6,142 nucleotides of DNA, from positions 1 through 6,142 of the forward strand of contig CAZRQF010000058.1 in assembly GCA_964602275.1 (NCBI GenBank), written 5' to 3'. Origin of the DNA: RGIG6291 sp964602275 (GTDB lineage: Bacteria > Bacillota > Clostridia > TANB77 > UBA1234). The position numbers and the translations under genes were made by a program. Below, piece after piece: positions 1-5,203 of the stretch. Positions within the stretch are counted from its first letter, which is position 1. Each line of letters starts with the position of its first letter. The notes below the pieces were generated by a model. That model made no database searches and was not told the DNA's origin. It saw only the letters and a list, made by a program, of their open reading frames with translations.

Positions 1-127
1 CAAACTATATACTAATGCAGATACTGGCGTTGACAACGGTGTAATTATTTCATGTTTAGAAAATTCAGAAGAAGTTTATAAAAAAGTAAAAACTTTAATA
101 GATATAGGCACAATGGAGAATTCTTAA
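1..127 (+). CDS. C-terminal end of an unrecognised protein (5' end outside the window)
   Basis: An open frame runs from the window edge (first whole codon at position 2) to a TAA at 125-127, giving 41 residues and no start. The tail begins KLYTNADTGVDNG and ends in a lysine-rich, helix-like stretch followed by IGTMENS. An uninterrupted frame of this length in such AT-rich DNA, closed 25 nt later by a hairpin terminator on the same strand, supports a real gene end. I do not recognise the family. It does not look like the C-terminus of acetate kinase, the YceD-like protein or ribosomal protein L32, which often precede plsX in Firmicutes. No function is assigned. Confidence 0.6.
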   Translation, partial: KLYTNADTGVDNGVIISCLENSEEVYKKVKTLIDIGTMENS

Positions 128-152
128 AATTTGCTATATGATAAAATTATTT

Positions 153-180
153 AAGGCGGGGAAATTTCCTCGTCTTTTTT
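153..180 (+). terminator. Rho-independent terminator after the upstream gene
   Basis: An 8-bp G+C-rich stem pairs 155-162 with 167-174, including two G-U pairs. It closes a 4-nt AATT loop and is followed directly by six Ts at 175-180. It lies 25 nt after the stop of the upstream partial gene and separates that gene from the plsX promoter region. Confidence 0.85.
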
Positions 181-205
181 GTTGTAATTTTAAAATGTCT
201 AGATA

Positions 206-234
206 TTGCAAAATAAAAATAGGTGTATTATAAT
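206..234 (+). promoter_or_regulatory. Candidate sigma-A promoter for plsX (distal)
   Basis: A -35-like TTGCAA (206-211, 4/6 to consensus) and a perfect TATAAT (229-234) are separated by 17 bp. Transcription would start near 241, giving a leader of about 80 nt before plsX. It lies directly after the upstream terminator, where a promoter is expected. AT-rich DNA yields chance matches, so this is a sequence-based prediction only. Confidence 0.5.
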
Positions 235-265
235 TTCTTATTGTATTACGGTATGGTCAAAATTG

Positions 266-293
266 TTGAAAAATATAATATATAGTGTAAAAT
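266..293 (+). promoter_or_regulatory. Candidate sigma-A promoter for plsX (proximal)
   Basis: TTGAAA (266-271, 5/6) and TAAAAT (288-293, 5/6) are separated by 16 bp. The start would lie near 300, just before the ribosome binding site AAAGGAG at 309-315. It may act in tandem with the distal candidate, or only one of the two may be real. I saw no clear FapR-like or FabT-like operator in this region. Confidence 0.4.
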
Positions 294-320
294 ATAAGTG
301 GATATGCGAAAGGAGTTTTC

Positions 321-1337
321 ATGAAAATATTAGTCGATGTCATGGGCGGGGATTATAGCCCAGATGAGTTTATAAAAGGTTGCATTGAGGCAATTGATGA
401 GTTGGAATCTGATATTGTTATGCTTGGCGACGAAAAAATTATAAACGAGAAAATAAAAGAATTGTATGGTAAAGATAATATTTCTGAAGTTAGTGAGAGA
501 ATTACAATAAAACATGCTTCAGAGATGATTACAAATGACGAATCACCTACGGAAGCGATAAAAAAGAAAAAAGATTCTTCTATGGTTGTTGGCTTTGATA
601 TGTTAAAGAAGGACGAAGGCGATATTTTAATTTCAGCTGGTAGCACAGGTGCATTTATGGCTGGTGGACTTTTACTTGTTGGTAGAATTAAAGGAATTGA
701 CAGACCTGCTCTTTGCCCAATGCTTCCTACATATGATGGAAAGGGATTTATGCTAATAGATTGTGGTGCTAATACAAATTGTAGACCTGTAAATTTACAT
801 CAGTTTGCAAAGATGGCATCTATTTATATGAAAGTAGTTGAAGGTAGAGAAAATCCAAAGGTTGGTCTTTTAAATAATGGTGCTGAAGAAAGTAAAGGTA
901 CTGAATTATTTCGTGAAACATATCATAAACTTAAAGAAGACGAAAGTATAAATTTTTATGGTAATGTTGAGGGAAGATACATCTTTGATGGCGATGTTGA
1001 TGTTGTAGTTACAGATGGCTTCACAGGAAATATTGCATTAAAGACAATTGAGGGATTAGGTGCTGCTGTAAATAAAATGCTTAAAGAGGAATTATATAGA
1101 AATCTTTGGACAAAATTATTAGCAGCAATGTTATTCCCTGCATTAAAAAGATTTAAAAAGAGAATGGACTATACAGAATATGGTGGAGCATTACTTTTAG
1201 GCATAAAGAAACCGATGATAAAGTGCCATGGTAGTGCTAAGGCAAAACTTGTGAAAATTACTTTAAAGCAAGCAGATAAAATCGCAAAAAATAAAATTGT
1301 TGAGTCAATAAAAGAAAATATTACAATTGAAGATTAA
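321..1337 (+). CDS. plsX: Phosphate acyltransferase PlsX (acyl-ACP:phosphate acyltransferase)
   Basis: PlsX transfers the acyl chain from acyl-ACP to inorganic phosphate. The acyl-phosphate product is used by the membrane acyltransferase PlsY to start phosphatidic acid synthesis. It is a peripheral membrane or cytosolic protein. The 338-residue length is normal for the family. Visible family motifs, in order, are the N-terminal MKILVDVMGGDYSP (1-14), SAGSTGAFMAGG (105-116), RPALCPMLPT (128-137), DCGANTNCRP (147-156), LLNNGAEESKGTEL (183-196), VVVTDGFTGNIALKTIEG (228-245) and the C-terminal EYGGALLLG (286-294) with CHGSAKA (302-308). The ATG is preceded by AAAGGAG with 5-nt spacing, and translation begins exactly at the family's usual N-terminus. 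It is followed by acpP, the gene for its substrate carrier, which is a conserved arrangement. No key motif is missing. Confidence 0.97.
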   Translation: MKILVDVMGGDYSPDEFIKGCIEAIDELESDIVMLGDEKIINEKIKELYGKDNISEVSERITIKHASEMITNDESPTEAIKKKKDSSMVVGFDMLKKDEGDILISAGSTGAFMAGGLLLVGRIKGIDRPALCPMLPTYDGKGFMLIDCGANTNCRPVNLHQFAKMASIYMKVVEGRENPKVGLLNNGAEESKGTELFRETYHKLKEDESINFYGNVEGRYIFDGDVDVVVTDGFTGNIALKTIEGLGAAVNKMLKEELYRNLWTKLLAAMLFPALKRFKKRMDYTEYGGALLLGIKKPMIKCHGSAKAKLVKITLKQADKIAKNKIVESIKENITIED

Positions 1338-1345
1338 TTCATGTA

Positions 1346-1374
1346 TTGACATTTAACATTTTATATATTATTGT
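1346..1374 (+). promoter_or_regulatory. Candidate internal promoter for acpP
   Basis: A perfect -35 TTGACA (1346-1351) begins 9 nt after the plsX stop. At 17-bp spacing lies TATTGT (1369-1374, only 4/6 to the -10 consensus). The start would fall near 1381, about 37 nt before the acpP start. ACP is normally needed in much larger amounts than PlsX, so a dedicated promoter makes sense. The weak -10 keeps this tentative. Confidence 0.4.
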
Positions 1375-1401
1375 TATTTTATGAGCAATTGATTATATGA
1401 G

Positions 1402-1409
1402 AAGGGGGG
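1402..1409 (+). promoter_or_regulatory. Atypical ribosome binding site that decides the acpP start
   Basis: The purine run AAGGGGGG matches AGGAGG with one A-to-G change. It ends 8 nt before GTG 1418 and 5 nt before TTG 1415. The upstream in-frame ATG at 1397 lies in front of this run and has no ribosome binding site of its own, so it would place the Shine-Dalgarno inside the gene. Confidence 0.65.
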
Positions 1410-1417
1410 CATTTTTG

Positions 1418-1657
1418 GTGAATCCAGATGCAATTTTAGAAAAAGTAAAAGAAGTAATTGTTGAGCAACTAGGAGTTGAAGATGAGGTTATTAAACCAGA
1501 AACATCTTTTATAGATGATTTAGGTGCTGATTCTTTAGACATTGTTGAATTAATAATGGCTCTAGAAGAAGAATTTGATTTGCAAATTCCAGATAGTGAA
1601 GCTGAAAAGATAGCAACTGTTGGTGATGTAATAGAATATATAAAAAATAACCAATAA
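1418..1657 (+). CDS. acpP: Acyl carrier protein
   Basis: This small acidic carrier holds growing fatty acyl chains on a 4'-phosphopantetheine arm and delivers them to the fatty acid synthase enzymes and to PlsX. From GTG 1418 the product has 79 residues, typical of ACP. The arm attaches at Ser39 in the motif DDLGADSLDIVEL (33-45). Helix I (about 4-17), the acidic helix II around 38-52 (VELIMALEEEF), and the C-terminal IPDSEAEKIATVGDVIEYI (58-76) are all standard. The start is not certain: TTG 1415 would add one residue. ATG 1397 would add seven residues (MRRGAFL) that do not look like the family and would contain the ribosome binding site. It lies 80 nt after plsX and is followed by a strong terminator 7 nt after its stop. 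Confidence 0.95.
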   Translation: MNPDAILEKVKEVIVEQLGVEDEVIKPETSFIDDLGADSLDIVELIMALEEEFDLQIPDSEAEKIATVGDVIEYIKNNQ

Positions 1658-1664
1658 TTAAAAG

Positions 1665-1694
1665 AAAAGAGTTGCATAAATGCAACTCTTTTTT
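1665..1694 (+). terminator. Strong hairpin terminator between acpP and rnc
   Basis: A perfect 12-bp stem (1665-1676 with 1681-1692, core GAGTTGCA/TGCAACTC) closes a 4-nt TAAA loop, with a T run at 1689-1694. It starts 7 nt after the acpP stop and ends 24 nt before the rnc start. It fits an intrinsic terminator that keeps acpP mRNA abundant and lets only part of the transcription continue into rnc. Confidence 0.9.
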
Positions 1695-1718
1695 GTCATT
1701 ATATAAGTAGGAGGAAAA

Positions 1719-2372
1719 ATGACTCTAGAAGAAAAAATAGGATATAAATTTAAAAATAAAGATTTATTGCATTTAGCATTGTCACACACATCATACGCAA
1801 ATGAAACAAAAAATGCTCAGAGCAATGAAAGAATAGAATATTTGGGCGATGCGGTACTTGAGCTTATATCGAGTGAATATATTTATAAAACATACCCTAA
1901 AATGCCGGAAGGTGAAATGACAAAGACGAGAGCGTTTGCTGTGTGTGAAAATTCGCTTGCAAAAGTTGCTAATAGCTATGAGTTTAGTGAATATTTACTA
2001 GTTGGAAAGTGTGAAACAAAAAAAGATGGAAAGTATAGAAATTCTATATTGGCAGATGCGGTTGAGGCCGTGATAGGTGCTATATTTTTGGATTCTGGCA
2101 TTGAAGAAGCTAAAAAGTTTATACTACCAAATATTATTCCACAGATAGAAGAGTATGTTAAAAATGGAAATAAAGATTATAAAACACAGTTACAGGAAAA
2201 ATTGCAAGTGCATGGTGAAGTGAAAATAGAATACAAATTAGTGAGTGAAAGTGGACCAGACCATGATAAAACTTTTGTAGTTGAAGTATATTGCGATGGA
2301 AAGTTATTAGGAAAAGGCGAGGGTAGAAGCAAAAAAGAAGCGGAAATGCACGCAGCACAAAAGGCATTGTGA
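1719..2372 (+). CDS. rnc: Ribonuclease III
   Basis: RNase III is a dimeric, Mg2+-dependent endonuclease. It cuts double-stranded RNA, including the rRNA precursor and structured mRNA leaders. The catalytic domain spans about 1-145 with the signature NERIEYLGDAVLEL (36-49). The metal-binding and catalytic acids E37, E40, D44, D113 and E116 (the last two in LADAVEA) match E38, E41, D45, D114 and E117 of the E. coli enzyme. A double-stranded RNA binding domain spans about 152-217 and ends in GRSKKEAEMHAAQKAL. At 217 residues it is a little shorter than usual because the protein stops right after the last dsRBD helix. AGGAGG (1709-1714) sits 4 nt before the ATG, a rather short spacing. The plsX-acpP-rnc order is traditional in Firmicutes. 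I see no convincing promoter between the acpP terminator and this gene. Confidence 0.97.
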   Translation: MTLEEKIGYKFKNKDLLHLALSHTSYANETKNAQSNERIEYLGDAVLELISSEYIYKTYPKMPEGEMTKTRAFAVCENSLAKVANSYEFSEYLLVGKCETKKDGKYRNSILADAVEAVIGAIFLDSGIEEAKKFILPNIIPQIEEYVKNGNKDYKTQLQEKLQVHGEVKIEYKLVSESGPDHDKTFVVEVYCDGKLLGKGEGRSKKEAEMHAAQKAL

Positions 2373-2382
2373 TTATAATAGG

Positions 2383-2411
2383 AAGGTACAAGATATGCTT
2401 GTACCTTTTTT
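2383..2411 (+). terminator. Rho-independent terminator after rnc
   Basis: A perfect 10-bp stem (2383-2392 with 2398-2407, core GGTACAAG/CTTGTACC) closes a 5-nt loop and runs into a T tract at 2406-2411. It begins 11 nt after the rnc stop and ends the plsX-acpP-rnc region before the csaB promoter. Confidence 0.9.
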
Positions 2412-2412
2412 G

Positions 2413-2441
2413 TTGCGTAGTATTTTTTTATATGATAAAAT
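2413..2441 (+). promoter_or_regulatory. Promoter of the csaB-yitT-transketolase operon
   Basis: An extended -10 element, TGATAAAAT (2433-2441), lies 17 bp after the weak -35-like TTGCGT (2413-2418). Transcription would start near 2448, just ahead of the ribosome binding site AGGAG (2451-2455), so the leader would be very short. It starts 2 nt after the T run of the rnc terminator. It is the only clear promoter before four tightly spaced genes. Confidence 0.6.
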
Positions 2442-2462
2442 ATTTTTCGTAGGAGTGATGAG

Positions 2463-3554
2463 ATGAAAAATGTATTGATTTCAGGATATTATGGTTTTAA
2501 TAATACGGGTGATGAAGCTATGATTGAAACTATGTCTATTTTACTAGCTAAAAGAAATTATGGGCTTATAGTTCTTTCTTCGAATCCCGAAAGAACAAAG
2601 GAATTATATAATGTTCAAGCATACGATAGAGCTAAACTATCACAAATTATAAAAGCGATAAAAAAGTCTGATATTATTGTAAGTGGTGGCGGAACATTAT
2701 TTCAGGATATAACAAGTAAAAAAAGCATTTGGTATTACTTGGGCGTTGTGAAGATTGCACAGCTTATGAGAAAAAAAGTGTGTGTTGCATATCAGGGAAT
2801 GGGACCTATCAGTACAAATTTGTATAAGAAAATGACTAAGAATACTTTAAATAAAAAAAGTGTTAAGTTAGTTGCTCTAAGAGATAACAATGCAATTGAA
2901 TATGCAAAAGATATTGGCATAAAAGAAGAGAAAATGTCGTTTTCTTCCGATATGATTTTTATGATGGAACCACCAGCAAAAGAAAGATGCATGAAGATTT
3001 TAAAAGATAATGTGCATAATTATAAAGAAGGTCAAAAGTTAATTGGTTTTTCAGTTAGAGAATGGAAAGATAAAGATAGAACTGATTTGTTTGCTGAAAT
3101 TGCTGATAAACTTGTTGAAAAATATGATGCACGAATTGTTTTCTTTCCGTTCCATAAACCAAAAGACGCTGAAATTAGTAAAATTATTATGCATAAAATG
3201 AAACATGAAGATGCAGCGGTGTTGATGCCTAATAGATATTTGCCATCTGAAATTTTGGGAACTATGGGACTTATGGATGTTAATGTTGGAGTTAGACTTC
3301 ATGCATTGGTATTTTCGGCTGTTATGAATGTACCAACCGTAGGTATTTCTTATGACCCTAAGATTGACGGATTTTTAGAGATGATTAATATGACACCGGT
3401 GTGTACATATGAAGATATTGCAGTAGATAAAATATTAAATCATGTTCAAAATTTTATAGATGGTGAAAAGGTTGACTATACAGGTAAGATAAAAGAATTT
3501 AAACAAATTGGCACAGAAACACTAGATAAAATAATTGCTGAAATAGAGAAATAG
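2463..3554 (+). CDS. csaB: Polysaccharide pyruvyl transferase, CsaB type
   Basis: The CsaB family transfers a pyruvyl group, as a ketal, from phosphoenolpyruvate to a sugar of a secondary cell-wall polysaccharide or its lipid-linked precursor. The pyruvylated polymer is the anchor for S-layer homology (SLH) domains. The 363-residue length fits the family. Visible motifs are the N-terminal LISGYYGFNNTGDEA (5-19), VSGGGTLFQDITSKKS (73-88) followed by a YYLG segment (91-94), AYQGMGPI (109-116), VALRDNNA (137-144), GFSVREW (195-201) and the C-terminal VGVRLHALVFSAV (275-287) with SYDPKIDGF (296-304). There is no signal peptide or membrane span, so it should be cytoplasmic. The ATG has AGGAG 7 nt upstream. 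It is the first gene of a four-gene unit. No sugar-linkage or SLH-protein genes are in the window, so the acceptor polysaccharide is unknown. Assignment to CsaB rather than another pyruvyl transferase rests on the motifs and length. Confidence 0.92.
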   Translation: MKNVLISGYYGFNNTGDEAMIETMSILLAKRNYGLIVLSSNPERTKELYNVQAYDRAKLSQIIKAIKKSDIIVSGGGTLFQDITSKKSIWYYLGVVKIAQLMRKKVCVAYQGMGPISTNLYKKMTKNTLNKKSVKLVALRDNNAIEYAKDIGIKEEKMSFSSDMIFMMEPPAKERCMKILKDNVHNYKEGQKLIGFSVREWKDKDRTDLFAEIADKLVEKYDARIVFFPFHKPKDAEISKIIMHKMKHEDAAVLMPNRYLPSEILGTMGLMDVNVGVRLHALVFSAVMNVPTVGISYDPKIDGFLEMINMTPVCTYEDIAVDKILNHVQNFIDGEKVDYTGKIKEFKQIGTETLDKIIAEIEK

Positions 3555-3565
3555 GAGTGAATGTT

Positions 3566-4414
3566 TTGAAAAGCAAAGAAGTAAAAAAATATGTATTAGC
3601 GATACTAGGTGGTATAATTGTTGGTGTTGGAGTAGGATTATTGCTACTTCCATTAAAACTTTCAACGGGCGGACTTAGTGGAATATCCACGCTTTTGTAT
3701 TATTTGTTAAATGTAAATGCAGGTATAACAACATTGATTTTAAATATTCCACTTTTTATAATTGCCATTAAAATGTTTGGAATAAATTATAGTATAAGAA
3801 CATTGTGTAGTATGGGAGCATTATCAGTTACACTAATGTTGCTTGAAAATATATCTCCGCTTACTAATGATTTGCTACTTGCCTCGTTATTTGGTGGAGG
3901 AATAACTGGAGTTGGTTTGGCGTTTGCAGTTATTGGCGAAGCAACTACTGGTGGTACGGATTTAATTGCTAAAATAATTCAAACAAAAAAGCAACATCTT
4001 AACATGGGCGAAATACTTTTATTAATTGATGGTTTTATAATTTTGATATCAGCTATTACTTTTGATAGTATAGAAGTTGCATTATATTCTGCTATAGCTG
4101 TTTTTACTATGAGCAAAATAATGGACCTAATAATAGATGGGCGTGCTTATTCTAAAGCCTTATACATTATTACTAATAAAGCAGACGAAATTTCTGATTA
4201 TATAATAACTGAAGTTGGAAGAAGTGCAACTAAACTTACTGGAATAGGTGCATATTCAGGAGAAGAAAAAGAAATACTTCTTTGTGTTGCGAGTAAAAAT
4301 GAAATACCTAAGATAAAAAATAAAGTAATAGAAATAGATAAAGATTGTTTTATGATTGTAACTAATGTTGCGGAAACAATTGGAGAAGGCTTTATGACGA
4401 AGAAAGGAGAATAA
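3566..4414 (+). CDS. YitT-family integral membrane protein (DUF161/DUF2179)
   Basis: From TTG 3566 the protein has 282 residues. It contains several hydrophobic segments (roughly 8-28, 35-49, 53-71, 80-94, 103-125, 148-165 and 168-190) and a soluble C-terminal domain. Family marks are LPLKLSTGGLSGIST (28-42), the repeat-like GEATTGGTDLIA (124-135) and the DUF2179 domain at about 215-272, with GRSATKLTGIGAYSG (218-232) and VAETIGEGF (268-276). The two TGG-containing segments reflect the duplicated DUF161 core. The molecular function of the family is unknown and transport is only a guess. The start is TTG 3566: AGGAG (3553-3557) overlaps the csaB stop and is spaced 8 nt from it. The alternative GTG 3557 overlaps that site and so cannot use it. 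Its position 11 nt after csaB and 3 nt before the transketolase subunit indicates co-transcription and probable translational coupling. Confidence 0.9.
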   Translation: MKSKEVKKYVLAILGGIIVGVGVGLLLLPLKLSTGGLSGISTLLYYLLNVNAGITTLILNIPLFIIAIKMFGINYSIRTLCSMGALSVTLMLLENISPLTNDLLLASLFGGGITGVGLAFAVIGEATTGGTDLIAKIIQTKKQHLNMGEILLLIDGFIILISAITFDSIEVALYSAIAVFTMSKIMDLIIDGRAYSKALYIITNKADEISDYIITEVGRSATKLTGIGAYSGEEKEILLCVASKNEIPKIKNKVIEIDKDCFMIVTNVAETIGEGFMTKKGE

Positions 4415-4417
4415 AGA

Positions 4418-5188
4418 ATGGAACTTAATCAAATTGCAAAAGAAGTTAGAAAAGATATATTATTGCAAATTTATGAAGCACAATCTGGGCATCCGGGAGG
4501 TGCTCTTTCATGTGCTGATATTTTAACTGCAATATATTTTGAAAAAATTAATGATGGAGATAAAGTAGTTTTATCTAAAGGACATGCATCTGCAGCTCTT
4601 TATGCTGTACTTGCAGAAAAGGGCATAATAGGAAAAGAAGAACTAAAAACATTTAGAAAATTAAATAGCAAGCTTCAAGGGCACCCATCACTTTTAAAGA
4701 CAAAAGGTGTAGATGTTTCTAGTGGTTCGCTTGGACAAGGATTATCAATTGCAAATGGTATGGCTCTTTCTTTTAAGCTAGACAAAAAAGATAATAATGT
4801 ATATGTTATTTTAGGCGATGGAGAAATACAAGAAGGTCAAGTTTGGGAAGCTATGATGACGGCAAGCCACTACAATTTAAATAATGTAATTGCATTTTTA
4901 GATTACAACAAATTGCAAATAGATGGCTCAAACGATGAGGTTATGAAAGTTGCACCAGTAAAAGAAAAATTTGAAGCATTTGGTTGGTATGTACAAGAAA
5001 TTGATGGACACAACTTTGAAGAAATAAATATGGCAATTGAAAATGCCAAAAAACAAAATAAACCAAGTATGGTAGTTGCTAATACTGTAAAAGGCAAAGG
5101 AGTTTCATTTATGGAAAATCAATGCTCTTGGCATGGAAAAGCACCAAACAAAGAACAATACGAAGCTGCAATTGCAGAGTTAATGTAA
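4418..5188 (+). CDS. Transketolase, N-terminal (thiamine diphosphate-binding) subunit
   Basis: This is half of a split transketolase, which moves two-carbon ketol units between sugar phosphates in the non-oxidative pentose phosphate pathway. The subunit has 256 residues. It shows SGHPGGALSCADI (23-35, H25), LSKGHASAALYAVLAEKG (52-69, H56), LQGHPS (86-91, H89), SSGSLGQGLSIANGMAL (101-117) and the thiamine diphosphate motif beginning GDGEIQEGQVWEA (133-145), with D134 and N164 as likely Mg2+ ligands. It ends with VKGKGVSFMEN (224-234) and WHGKAPN (238-244). AAAGGAG (4403-4409) lies 8 nt before the ATG, inside the last codons of the preceding gene. The H25-H56 distance is 31 residues, against 40 for H26-H66 of E. 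coli TktA, so a loop is shortened. Split transketolases acting on other sugars (such as apulose-phosphate or sulfosugar transketolases) cannot be excluded, but no such pathway genes are nearby. Confidence 0.94.
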   Translation: MELNQIAKEVRKDILLQIYEAQSGHPGGALSCADILTAIYFEKINDGDKVVLSKGHASAALYAVLAEKGIIGKEELKTFRKLNSKLQGHPSLLKTKGVDVSSGSLGQGLSIANGMALSFKLDKKDNNVYVILGDGEIQEGQVWEAMMTASHYNLNNVIAFLDYNKLQIDGSNDEVMKVAPVKEKFEAFGWYVQEIDGHNFEEINMAIENAKKQNKPSMVVANTVKGKGVSFMENQCSWHGKAPNKEQYEAAIAELM

Positions 5189-5203
5189 GAGGAGGGATAG
5201 TAG

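Noticed and set aside
257..269. TCAA-5 nt-TTGA dyad before plsX as a FabT/FapR-like operator
   Set aside because: The arms are only 4 bp, do not extend, and do not match the longer operators known for those regulators. This is expected by chance in AT-rich DNA.
181..320. A riboswitch or structured RNA leader before plsX
   Set aside because: The region is short and AT-rich with no conserved-looking stems or second terminator. The promoter candidates explain it better.
353..646. A 97-codon minus-strand frame inside plsX
   Set aside because: It is antisense to conserved PlsX coding sequence and its translation is Ser/Phe/Ile-rich with no recognisable domain. The other minus-strand frames inside rnc, csaB and the transketolase genes are rejected for the same reason.
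1397..1417. ATG 1397 as the acpP start
   Set aside because: It has no ribosome binding site upstream. It would include the AAGGGGGG site in the coding region and add residues not typical of ACP.
1393..1677. A 94-codon open frame on the minus strand opposite acpP
   Set aside because: It mirrors the codon structure of the well-supported acpP gene, has a low-complexity Ser/Ile-rich translation and runs across the terminator hairpin. It is a shadow frame.
3557..3565. GTG 3557 as the start of the YitT gene
   Set aside because: Its first base is the last base of the only good ribosome binding site, so initiation there is not supported. TTG 3566 is correctly spaced.
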